Shown here: piece by piece, positions 1-7,956 of the stretch | Layout of the letters: every line of letters begins with the position of its first letter | Numbering within the stretch: position 1 is the first letter of the stretch | Assembly: GCA_902626365.1 (NCBI GenBank) | Contig: CACOFE010000003.1 | Span: forward strand, 33,145-97,144 | Origin: an uncultured Bacteroidota bacterium | Lineage (GTDB): Bacteria > Bacteroidota > Bacteroidia > Flavobacteriales > Flavobacteriaceae | Reading direction: 5' to 3' | DNA: 64,000 nt | Notes under the pieces: model-generated | Told to the model about the DNA's origin: nothing | The model's input: the letters and a program-made list of their open reading frames with translations, nothing else | Database searches by the model: none | Position numbers and translations under genes: made by a program

Positions 1-497
1 TAATACATATAGTATGATCCGTCATCATCTTTAAATACTGCAGGATCAATTGAATAACTGCCTTTGATTGGTTCATCTTGTGGAATAAATGGACCATAAG
101 GTTTATCACCTATAGCAACGCCAATTCTAAAAATTCCATCATAATCTTTGGCAGGAAAAAAGAGATAGAACTTTCCATCTTTTTCATTAGCATCGGGGGC
201 CCACATTTGTCTTTCAGCCCATTTAACATCATCAACATGAAGAGCCATTCCATGGTCGGTAATATGACCACCAATATTATCCATTGAAAGAACATGATAA
301 TCCTCCATTGCAAAATGACTGCCCAAATCATCAAAAGCATCACCCGTATCAATGTCATGAGACGGATAAATATAAATTTTCTCGCCAAAAACATGTGCCG
401 AAGGATCAGCAGTATATAAGTGAGTTACAATTGGTTTAGAAATTGCTCTTTTGTTTAAGTCTTCAAAATCTATATGATCTATACTTTCTTCAGGCAT
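1..497 (-). CDS. Glycoside hydrolase family 43 enzyme (beta-xylosidase/arabinofuranosidase type), 3' part beyond window
   Basis: The frame is open from an ATG at 497 to the window edge, so only about the first 165 residues are visible. The start has no signal peptide, which suggests a cytoplasmic enzyme. GH43 hallmarks are present: Asp31 in a TADPSAH motif (expected catalytic base), WAPD at about 99-102, and Asp151 in SIDPAVF (expected pKa-modulating Asp). The catalytic acid Glu lies outside the window. It follows the GPH symporter gene after 11 bases, so it probably cleaves imported xylo-oligosaccharides to xylose or arabinose. Sequence style resembles the GH43 group of intracellular xylosidases; exact specificity cannot be read. 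Confidence 0.88.
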   Translation of the reverse strand, partial: MPEESIDHIDFEDLNKRAISKPIVTHLYTADPSAHVFGEKIYIYPSHDIDTGDAFDDLGSHFAMEDYHVLSMDNIGGHITDHGMALHVDDVKWAERQMWAPDANEKDGKFYLFFPAKDYDGIFRIGVAIGDKPYGPFIPQDEPIKGSYSIDPAVFKDDDGSYYMY

Positions 498-508
498 AAT
501 AAATCGAA

Positions 509-1942
509 TTAATCCTTTCTTCTATTCAATAAATCTTGTTCAATTTTATCTTCAAGATTCTTGTCAATGATATAAAATAACAGTAGTCCTGCTGCAAGTA
601 AAAATGGTATTGATGGAAATACACTAACAAGCATTTTAGTTCCTAAAATCGCGGATTCAGTTTGCTCACCAGCACTGTTGGGAATATATCCATAACTTGC
701 TAATATAGATGCTACTAATGCACCCCCAATACTTAAGCCAAGCTTTAGGCCTACCATCATTGCTGAAAAAATTATTGCTGTAGCTCTTCTATTGTTTTTC
801 CACTCTGAATAATCTGCTACATCAGCAATCATAGCCCAGAGCAGTGGTATTGTTATACCATAAAAGAAACCATGAAATATCTGAGCTCCAAAAATCAAAC
901 TAATTGAATCAGGTGAAAGAATATAAAAGACTAAAATAAATAAGGTTGAAATAAATAAAAAGACTGCAAATACATTTCTTTTGCCATACTTATCAGCTAA
1001 CATTTTTGATAAACCAATTCCAATTATCATAAATATAATTCCACCTGCATTAAACAATCCAAAGCCAGCAGAAACAGGATCATTCCCAAAAAAATTAATA
1101 CCAATATTTGATAAAAAATCTATTATTGGAGAGATGAAATCACTCAAAGAATTTTTTGAAACATAGTTCTCAAAATAATAGACATATGCGCCCCCTTTCA
1201 TAGCAAGGGTAGTGAACTGTAAAATGGTAACCGTTAGCATGATAACCCATGGAATATTTTTTACTAAATCTTTCAAATCATCCGATAAACTAGATGATTG
1301 TTCAGGCTTAGGAACAATTCTTTCCTTAGTGGTTATGAATGTGATGAGTAATAAAATAGTTCCTATTACAGCAAGCCATGTCATAGTTATTTCGATCCCA
1401 AGTGCTTTATCTCCATCACCAACATAATTTATAATAGGGAGCATGAAAACCTGAACAAAGAATTGGGCAAACATTACAGCAACAAACCTATAAGCTGAAA
1501 TACTATTTCTCTCTTTCATGTCGCCGGTAATTACTCCACTTAATGCCGAGTACGGAAGATTGCTTCCAGCATATAATAACAATAATAATGTGTAGGTAAC
1601 TACAGCATAAATAACTTTGCCACTGTATGAAAAGTCAGGCGTAGTAAATGCTAGTAAGGATGTAATACCTAAAGGTACCGCAGTCCATAATATCCAGGGT
1701 CTAAACTTTCCCCATTTACTATTTGTTCTATCAGCTAATGCCCCAACTATTGGGTTAAAAGCAAAAGCAGCAACAGTTCCAACGGTAAATATAATTTTAG
1801 TTGCATCATCAGCATTTAATCCATAAATATCAGTGTAGAAATATGCTAAGTATGTGATTAAAGTTTGGAATACAAGATTAGCTGATAAGTCTCCAAGACT
1901 ATATCCAATTTTTTCTTTTATAGAAAGTGGTTGTGTTATCAT
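509..1942 (-). CDS. GPH-family sugar:cation symporter (XynP/MelB type)
   Basis: A 477-residue membrane protein of the glycoside-pentoside-hexuronide:cation symporter family (MFS fold, normally 12 transmembrane helices). The N-terminus IKEKIGYSLGDLSANLVFQ and the following YFYTDIYGL stretch are typical of the family, as is the conserved ADRTNSKWGKFRPW loop at about 90-103. It probably moves xylose or short xylo-oligosaccharides across the inner membrane. It sits between the GH10 xylanase (gap 3 bases) and the GH43 gene (gap 11), so the three are likely co-transcribed and act in sequence: periplasmic cleavage, import, cytoplasmic cleavage. The substrate is inferred from context. Confidence 0.9.
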   Translation of the reverse strand: MITQPLSIKEKIGYSLGDLSANLVFQTLITYLAYFYTDIYGLNADDATKIIFTVGTVAAFAFNPIVGALADRTNSKWGKFRPWILWTAVPLGITSLLAFTTPDFSYSGKVIYAVVTYTLLLLLYAGSNLPYSALSGVITGDMKERNSISAYRFVAVMFAQFFVQVFMLPIINYVGDGDKALGIEITMTWLAVIGTILLLITFITTKERIVPKPEQSSSLSDDLKDLVKNIPWVIMLTVTILQFTTLAMKGGAYVYYFENYVSKNSLSDFISPIIDFLSNIGINFFGNDPVSAGFGLFNAGGIIFMIIGIGLSKMLADKYGKRNVFAVFLFISTLFILVFYILSPDSISLIFGAQIFHGFFYGITIPLLWAMIADVADYSEWKNNRRATAIIFSAMMVGLKLGLSIGGALVASILASYGYIPNSAGEQTESAILGTKMLVSVFPSIPFLLAAGLLLFYIIDKNLEDKIEQDLLNRRKD

Positions 1943-1945
1943 ATA

Positions 1946-3058
1946 TTATTTAATATTTGAAAGATCAATCTCAAGTAGCTCAAAATATGCAGGCTTCTTA
2001 TTGTAGACTCTATCGAATAATAAGGGGTAGTCTGTTCTGCCTCTAATAGGATTTTCATTTCTCCACGTATACTTATCGGTAGTTCCCCAAAAAGTTACCC
2101 TGCTAATTTTATCATGATGTTTCAGAAATAGCTCAAAAATCTCTTTATATCTATTGGTTAATTTTTTCTGGATATTGTGAGGTATTCCCGATTGATATGG
2201 ATCCCATTTTTTATCACCTTCAAATTTTTTAAATTCTTCTCTTGCAATTCCCGCCAACTCATATGGGTTTGGTATTACCGTTATGTCAAGTTCAGTTATC
2301 ATTACATCAACTCCAGTGGCTGCTAGATCAACAATTGTTTCTTCAATTTCTTTAATGCTTGGAAAGTGAAGATCCCAATGAGCTTGGATTCCAACAGCAT
2401 CAATTCTAATTCCTTTTTCTTTTAAAGAATTAATGATTTTAATTGCACCCTTTCTCTTTTTTGGTTTCCAAAGATTATAATCATTATAGGCAAGTTCAAC
2501 ATTTGGATCAGAATCATTTGCATATTGAAATGCTTTTTCAATGTAATCATCCCCAATCATTTCAAGAAATACAGTCTCTCTCAAAGTTCCATCATCATTT
2601 AAGGCTTCGTTTACAACATCCCACATGTCAACTTTTCCTTTGAATCTTGTAACTAGTTGGAATATGTGATTTTTTAAATGTAGATTGAATTTAGCTTTGT
2701 CGTTAATTTCCGAAACATACTCAGGAACTTGATTGTGCCAAACTAAGGCATGGCCCAACAAATACATGTCATTATCTTTAGCAAAATCTGTAATTTTCTG
2801 AGCATTTGAAAATGTAAACTTTGAATACTCTGGATGAGAGTGCATCCACTTCATTGAATTTTCTGGAGTTACAGAACTAAAATCTTCAGAAACAATTTTT
2901 AAAATCTTTTCGTCTTTATCGATAATTTGATAATCCTCCTGATTAATAGTTGCTCCAATTAAAAAGTAATCTGCAAATTTTTCTTTTAAACTTTCTTTTT
3001 CTTGTGAATAAGCAAAGAAAGGTATAGAAGCAAAGAGAAAAATAAATATCTTTTTCAT
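1946..3058 (-). CDS. GH10 endo-beta-1,4-xylanase
   Basis: A 370-residue secreted enzyme with a signal peptide at about 1-19 (ends FFAYSQ) followed by one GH10 domain. Visible GH10 signatures are TPENSMKW (about 64-71), GHALVWHNQVP (102-112), WDVVNEAL with the acid/base Glu151, and MITELDI with the nucleophile Glu256. FWGTTDKYTWR lies near the C-terminus. It has no carbohydrate-binding module and no T9SS sorting domain, so it is probably periplasmic rather than displayed on the surface. The upstream gene is separated by a terminator-like hairpin (3080-3107), so this gene and the transporter/GH43 pair behind it may be expressed at a different level from the rest of the PUL. Confidence 0.95.
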   Translation of the reverse strand: MKKIFIFLFASIPFFAYSQEKESLKEKFADYFLIGATINQEDYQIIDKDEKILKIVSEDFSSVTPENSMKWMHSHPEYSKFTFSNAQKITDFAKDNDMYLLGHALVWHNQVPEYVSEINDKAKFNLHLKNHIFQLVTRFKGKVDMWDVVNEALNDDGTLRETVFLEMIGDDYIEKAFQYANDSDPNVELAYNDYNLWKPKKRKGAIKIINSLKEKGIRIDAVGIQAHWDLHFPSIKEIEETIVDLAATGVDVMITELDITVIPNPYELAGIAREEFKKFEGDKKWDPYQSGIPHNIQKKLTNRYKEIFELFLKHHDKISRVTFWGTTDKYTWRNENPIRGRTDYPLLFDRVYNKKPAYFELLEIDLSNIK

Positions 3059-3074
3059 AGTGGTTTAAATTATT

Positions 3075-3107
3075 TAAAAAATGCCAGATAAAAATTTATC
3101 TGGCATT
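3075..3107 (-). terminator. Perfect hairpin with U-rich tail inside the PUL
   Basis: Arms 3080-3092 and 3095-3107 are a perfect 13-base inverted repeat (AATGCCAGATAAA and its complement) with a 2-base loop. Read on the minus strand the hairpin is followed by about six U residues, the form of an intrinsic terminator. It lies in the 71-base gap between the T9SS surface-protein gene and the GH10 gene, which run in the same direction. It may end or attenuate the transcript, or protect the 3' end of the upstream part. Confidence 0.8.
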
Positions 3108-3129
3108 CTTTATTTATAGGCTTAATAAA

Positions 3130-4866
3130 TTATCTAACAACTAGTTTAGATACTTTACTTTGTCCATTGATTGTAACCTTAAGCATATAGAATCCGCTGT
3201 TGAATGAACTCACATCTAATGTGTTTCCATTAATAACAGTATCCATTACTTTTCTACCAGTTACAGTGAATACTTGGATTTCTTTTGATCCTTGTACCGG
3301 AGATAGAATATTAACGTAGTTACCATCTACTGGGTTAGGATAAACCATCATATCAAGTATTTCATTATCTGCTGTAGAAAGTCCAGCTTGAACGCACACA
3401 TCATCAATATACCAGTCGTCACCGTCATCATTTGTCATAACAAATGCAACATAAATTGGGACTCCGATATAATCAGCTAAGCTAAATTCAATTGATGTGA
3501 ATTCACTTGGCTCAAAATCAGCTTCAGTCCAAGTAGCTATGTCAGTAAAGTCAGCATGTGTTGTTTGACTTACTGTAGAAACTTTTACAGCGTATGTAGA
3601 ACCATAATCCGATCCATAAGCTTGTCTGTGGCTGAATGAAATATGATTATTTGAAGCATCAGGAATAAACATTGGTGTAACTAACCAGTCTTCTGCAAGA
3701 CCACCGGTAACATTTTCATACCTAACGTGAGCTGAATTAGCTCCACTAACTGAATATGTTGAACTAGCTTCCCAGTCATATCCTTCACCAAGGCCATTTT
3801 CGCCTCTGAATGTTGCCCAACCTTCAACTGGGAATGATTCTCCATCAAAATCCTCACACCAGGATCCTTCAAGGGGAGCATCTGAAGGATTAATAGATTC
3901 CATAGCAAATAAAATTTGTTGAATATCCATTGAGCCTGCCGATGCGACAGCTCCATCACCTGGATTTTCAACTAGCTGGAACCACCAGTTTGCTTGAGTC
4001 CCATTCCAATTAGTAAATGCTGATAAATCTACTTCAACTGTTTGAGCTTCAGCGGAATTTGGGGTCATATCAGAAGTTGAAAATTCATTTCCTCCACTTG
4101 GTGATACAAATGTTAATTTATTTTTAGGTGAATTATTTACAAGTGTTACCTGAACATATTTATAAGTATCAGCATCAACACTATAAAGCCCTGTTTGTTC
4201 CAACTTAGGGTAAGGACTTTGGTTTGCTATTTCAAGATGAAGTTCTCCAGCAACTGGCTGGGACATAGTAACACCATTAGCCGTGGTAAATCCTTCAGAA
4301 TCAGAAGTATCATCAAAAGTATAATCAACTCTTGGTGTTGCGGGAATTGATTCAACTATTTCAATATGATCAAATAAAACATCTCCTGCATATACATTGT
4401 TGTTAACACCATTTCCCTGTTTAAATCTAAAGTTAATCGTGTCAACTGTCCCGCTCCAATTTGCATTACTACTCATATTTATATAATGAGTAACAAAATC
4501 TGAATTGTTAGATGAAAGTCCGTCAAAGTTTGTGAAGGCATTACTACCATTCACAGTTGTTATGACTTGTAATTTAGCATTACCTGTCAAATTCTGCATG
4601 GTAATAGCAACATAATTTCCTGCGGATGTATCAATATTAGCTGATGTATTTTTGAAATTTGGATTGGCTGAATCACCATTTCCATCACCATCATTATCCA
4701 CTATAGTGTAAGTAAGATAAGTGTCCCCAACAGCTAAATTAGAATAGTTTTGAGCAACAAACCCATGGTCTGTTCCATTAAAATCCCAAGGCGGACCATC
4801 CTGAGCAAATAAACTTATATTAAAAAACATCAAAAAAGCTACAACAATTGAGTAAAGTTTTTTCAT
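3130..4866 (-). CDS. T9SS-secreted non-catalytic surface protein with two binding-like modules and a choice-of-anchor J-like domain
   Basis: A 578-residue secreted protein with a signal peptide at about 1-21 (FNISLFAQ). Two successive beta-sandwich-like modules follow (about 25-172 and 180-330); both contain a WNG/NWSGT-type stretch and end in a short DHIEIV or QQILFAME strand. Residues about 335-490 (from WCEDFDGESFPVEGW to DDWYIDDVCVQAG) have the form of the choice-of-anchor J or cleaved-adhesin domain. The last 75 or so residues are a T9SS sorting domain (MVYPNPVDGNYVN to the terminal KVSKLVVR). No catalytic signature was recognised. The place in the PUL suggests a surface glycan-binding protein, the job SusE/SusF-like proteins do elsewhere. 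Its ligand is unknown. Confidence 0.75.
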   Translation of the reverse strand: MKKLYSIVVAFLMFFNISLFAQDGPPWDFNGTDHGFVAQNYSNLAVGDTYLTYTIVDNDGDGNGDSANPNFKNTSANIDTSAGNYVAITMQNLTGNAKLQVITTVNGSNAFTNFDGLSSNNSDFVTHYINMSSNANWSGTVDTINFRFKQGNGVNNNVYAGDVLFDHIEIVESIPATPRVDYTFDDTSDSEGFTTANGVTMSQPVAGELHLEIANQSPYPKLEQTGLYSVDADTYKYVQVTLVNNSPKNKLTFVSPSGGNEFSTSDMTPNSAEAQTVEVDLSAFTNWNGTQANWWFQLVENPGDGAVASAGSMDIQQILFAMESINPSDAPLEGSWCEDFDGESFPVEGWATFRGENGLGEGYDWEASSTYSVSGANSAHVRYENVTGGLAEDWLVTPMFIPDASNNHISFSHRQAYGSDYGSTYAVKVSTVSQTTHADFTDIATWTEADFEPSEFTSIEFSLADYIGVPIYVAFVMTNDDGDDWYIDDVCVQAGLSTADNEILDMMVYPNPVDGNYVNILSPVQGSKEIQVFTVTGRKVMDTVINGNTLDVSSFNSGFYMLKVTINGQSKVSKLVVR

Positions 4867-4895
4867 AAATAAAATTTTAATAATAATTTAATGAT

Positions 4896-5432
4896 TTATA
4901 TTGAGATGGATACATCGTCTAAGAAAAATTCTGTTCCCTCAGTCATGTACCAAAATCTAATTGCTTGGTTTGAACTATCAGATTTTAAACTAAAAGTATG
5001 AGAATATTTAGTCCAATCTTCGGTAAGAATAAAATCCTTTCCTTGATAACTTCCTTGAACATCGGACTGAATAACTAATTTCATTTTTCCCTTTCCGCCC
5101 TTATTCTTCGCATGAAAAGTTATTGTTACCGCATCTCCTTCTTTGCCCTTAAACTTTTGATTGTACTGTGAACTTAAATGAAAACCTTTTTCACCCAGCC
5201 TATGAGTTTCTACTTTAAGGGCCCTTTGACTGCCTGGGTTTGTATCGAAGTCTTCTACAGAAAATGTAGCATCAGCCCCTTTTCGTGTTACGTTATTCCA
5301 CCACCAAAACTTACCCTCAGGGCTTACGCCTTCCAAATTTGAATTCTTTAATTCTAAACTTTTTTGAGAAAACGAATTGGTGTAAAATAGAAATGTAAAT
5401 AGAGCTAAAATAAATTTAATTGTTAGTTTCAT
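4896..5432 (-). CDS. Solitary secreted carbohydrate-binding-module-like protein (CBM4/9-type fold)
   Basis: A 178-residue protein with a signal peptide at about 1-22 (NSFSQ) and then a single beta-sandwich module to the last residue. The module matches, stretch by stretch, the N-terminal module of the GH30 enzyme in the same PUL (12458-14614): shared features are the SYQG motif, MKLVxQS, a W-x-(K/R)-YSHTF strand, (I/V)RFWYM, and FLD(D/E)VSIS at the end. Neither an enzyme domain nor a T9SS signal is attached, so it is probably a periplasmic or outer-membrane-associated binder of the same glycan. It is co-directional with its neighbours (gaps 29 and 25 bases). CBM family assignment needs a profile search. 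Confidence 0.75.
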   Translation of the reverse strand: MKLTIKFILALFTFLFYTNSFSQKSLELKNSNLEGVSPEGKFWWWNNVTRKGADATFSVEDFDTNPGSQRALKVETHRLGEKGFHLSSQYNQKFKGKEGDAVTITFHAKNKGGKGKMKLVIQSDVQGSYQGKDFILTEDWTKYSHTFSLKSDSSNQAIRFWYMTEGTEFFLDDVSISI

Positions 5433-5457
5433 AATTGATTATTTAGTTTATATAATA

Positions 5458-7953
5458 TTATTGTTTTATTAACCTTAAGGTTTTTAATTGCCTGGTATTT
5501 ATATCTTCAATTATTATAAAGTAAATCCCCAAATCAAGATTTGAAATATTGATAGAAATTGAATTATTTTCAATATTATTTATTTGAATGGATTTATAAT
5601 TTTTTCCTAATATGTCATAGATAGAAATATTTTTTTCTGAATAAATATTATTAATACTGACAATGTTTTCTGCAGGATTTGGAGATAAATATATATTTTC
5701 AATATAGTTTTCCGAAATGGATAATGGATCGAAAACCGTAACCTCCACCTGACTACTTGTAGAATTTCCAGAATAATCAGAGGCTGTAAAAGTAACTAGG
5801 TATATGCCTGTTGTTGATGTATCTACATTATGAGAAACATCGTAGCTAACATTACCATCACAATTATCTGTTACCGTTGGCGGTTCGATATCATCTACAT
5901 CAAATGTCGAATCTATCTCATACTCATAATTACATCCTGGTCCTCCACAATCTGATAATTCTATTACAGGCGGAGTCGTATCATTTGCACATTCATTAAA
6001 ACTAAACTCATATGCTCCGATATCAACTATATCTCCAGAATTTTCAAAATCAACCTCAGGAGAGCCTTGAGTAACAAGTGAAAAATCATCAATATAATAG
6101 TCAGCTCCAACACCGCCTTGAACCGGTGGTCCTTTCACATACAAAAAGAAATTATTAGAAATATTGTGAGTAAAATCAGCAGTTAATAAAGTCCATTGTT
6201 GATCTGAAGCATCAATAGGCTCAGTTAAATTATAATACTCGTTTTGATCTGTATCCTTTATAGTTAATTGAGAGGTGCCTGTTTCTCCCTCAGCTAATTT
6301 TACCCAAACATAAAATGTATATGTCTCACCTTGATCTAATAAATTGTTTAATACAATTCTAGGGCTATGCCAATTAGCTGTCCTGTCTGTTGTAAATAAA
6401 CTTCTATCGCCAGACAATGATTGATCAGATGTTGTTTCAATTGTGGACCCAAATGCGGTCCATCCGCCAGTTGCATTTTCAAAGCTTGTGGATGCAATTG
6501 CGCTGCCCACAACCGGTCTTGGGTTTCCTTCTATATCATGAGTAGGGCTGTAACTTGGGTTTCCAGCATTTATTGCTGGAGACCCTTCAGTAAGTGAAAA
6601 ATCAGTTCCTTCAATAGTCAATGGGCCATCGACAGTTTCAGGTGCTGAAGTAAACATAGGATCTACATTGATAAGGTTATTGCTTTCAGTAGCCGGCCAT
6701 GCATAGGTACCATTTACAATTATATTGTCAACGGCAACTCTCGTGCCGTATACATTATTTAACTGAAGGGCTGAAAACTCATTATCTCTAGTTACTATTA
6801 TATTATTTACAACAGTTGCATTTAACACATGGTTTGCTTTTATCCCGCCTACTTTTTGTCCTCTATGTGCTGGATTACCTTCAGCTTCAGAGATGTCTTG
6901 TATAATTTCATGGACACCATTATAGTAAAGCGTATTGTTTTGATAAATTGCCGAGGCAGAGTGTGAATGGTCAAAATTAATTCCATTTTTACCATTATTT
7001 AAACATAAGTTATTTTCAAATAAGAAAGTTCCGTTATAGTCAGGATCACTTCTTGTTACATATATTCCTTGACCATCCCATATAGATTGAAAATTTGCTG
7101 TTCCATAATTTGGATTATTATTACCTGAATTATCTGGAAGTTGAGTCACATAAAATCGAATTCTATTCCAATTATTATAAACAATATTTCCACGAATTAT
7201 CATTTTAATATCATTAGTATTATCACCTGAAACCGCAACAGATTCAGCCAAAACAATTGCACTGGAAGCTGAGGAAGTCCACCAGTTAGAGTTATAAACT
7301 ATATTGTTTTCTATTAATATATGATCGCTGTCATTGAATCTAATTGCAGAACCACAAGTGTCATGTACAATATTATTTCTTATTATGATATTGTGGTGAG
7401 CTCCGTAGCCTCCCCAAATTCCTTTTCCTCCAAAATAAGAATGGTTATAATTTGTGGAATCATCTTCATCTTCGGCCATCTCAATTTTATAATTTCTGTC
7501 TGCCTCTGCCATTTCATAATCAATGTCTTGTGCTGGCCCTTCAACCTCAAATCCCTGGACAATTATATAATTCATATTATTAGAAATAACTATACCACCT
7601 CTTCCATCAAATTGAATTTTGGGTGTATGTCCTGGGTAATTTCTTAATGTAATATATGCACCTTCAGCCCCTGATTTATTTATAGTAACCACGTGTGGAT
7701 TATCCATGTTCGTATTTGTTGAAGGGTCAACAGTACCATAATTTGCGTTTTGATAAATACCATCCATAACATATACTGTTCCACCAGCACTTACCATTGA
7801 AATTCCTTTATTTATGGTCTTAAAAGGAGACTCAATTGTTCCTGAATTATTGTCTGAACCATTTGAATCAGAAACATAGAAGTCCTGTGCTGTCACCAAC
7901 TGAATACTTAAAAAGAAAAAAAGAAAAAATATATATGTTTTGAATATTGTCAT
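5458..7953 (-). CDS. T9SS-secreted right-handed beta-helix protein with inserted binding module
   Basis: An 831-residue protein. Signal peptide at about 1-22, then DFYVSDSNGSDNNSGT...SPFKTINKG, the usual entry strand of DUF1565/right-handed beta-helix proteins. Repeated IIIRNNIVHD / ILIENNIVYN / AIYQNNTLYYN rungs run to about residue 470. The C-terminal cap motif is split: GNPRPVVG (about 478) and VDIGAYEF (about 643) are separated by a module that ends YYIDDFSLV and looks like a CBM4/9 or CBM22 fold. A bacterial Ig-like domain follows (TPPVIELS...), then a T9SS sorting domain (LSPNPAENIVSINN). Beta-helix enzymes include polysaccharide lyases and some glycosidases, but I could not fix an enzyme family or catalytic residues. 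A glycan-active surface enzyme is an inference from context. Confidence 0.7.
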   Translation of the reverse strand: MTIFKTYIFFLFFFLSIQLVTAQDFYVSDSNGSDNNSGTIESPFKTINKGISMVSAGGTVYVMDGIYQNANYGTVDPSTNTNMDNPHVVTINKSGAEGAYITLRNYPGHTPKIQFDGRGGIVISNNMNYIIVQGFEVEGPAQDIDYEMAEADRNYKIEMAEDEDDSTNYNHSYFGGKGIWGGYGAHHNIIIRNNIVHDTCGSAIRFNDSDHILIENNIVYNSNWWTSSASSAIVLAESVAVSGDNTNDIKMIIRGNIVYNNWNRIRFYVTQLPDNSGNNNPNYGTANFQSIWDGQGIYVTRSDPDYNGTFLFENNLCLNNGKNGINFDHSHSASAIYQNNTLYYNGVHEIIQDISEAEGNPAHRGQKVGGIKANHVLNATVVNNIIVTRDNEFSALQLNNVYGTRVAVDNIIVNGTYAWPATESNNLINVDPMFTSAPETVDGPLTIEGTDFSLTEGSPAINAGNPSYSPTHDIEGNPRPVVGSAIASTSFENATGGWTAFGSTIETTSDQSLSGDRSLFTTDRTANWHSPRIVLNNLLDQGETYTFYVWVKLAEGETGTSQLTIKDTDQNEYYNLTEPIDASDQQWTLLTADFTHNISNNFFLYVKGPPVQGGVGADYYIDDFSLVTQGSPEVDFENSGDIVDIGAYEFSFNECANDTTPPVIELSDCGGPGCNYEYEIDSTFDVDDIEPPTVTDNCDGNVSYDVSHNVDTSTTGIYLVTFTASDYSGNSTSSQVEVTVFDPLSISENYIENIYLSPNPAENIVSINNIYSEKNISIYDILGKNYKSIQINNIENNSISINISNLDLGIYFIIIEDINTRQLKTLRLIKQ

Positions 7954-7956
7954 GAC

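Noticed and set aside
78-394. Frames on both strands inside the partial GH43 gene
   Set aside because: They are out of frame with the GH43 coding sequence, whose motifs (TADPSAH, WAPD, SIDPAVF) are unmistakable.
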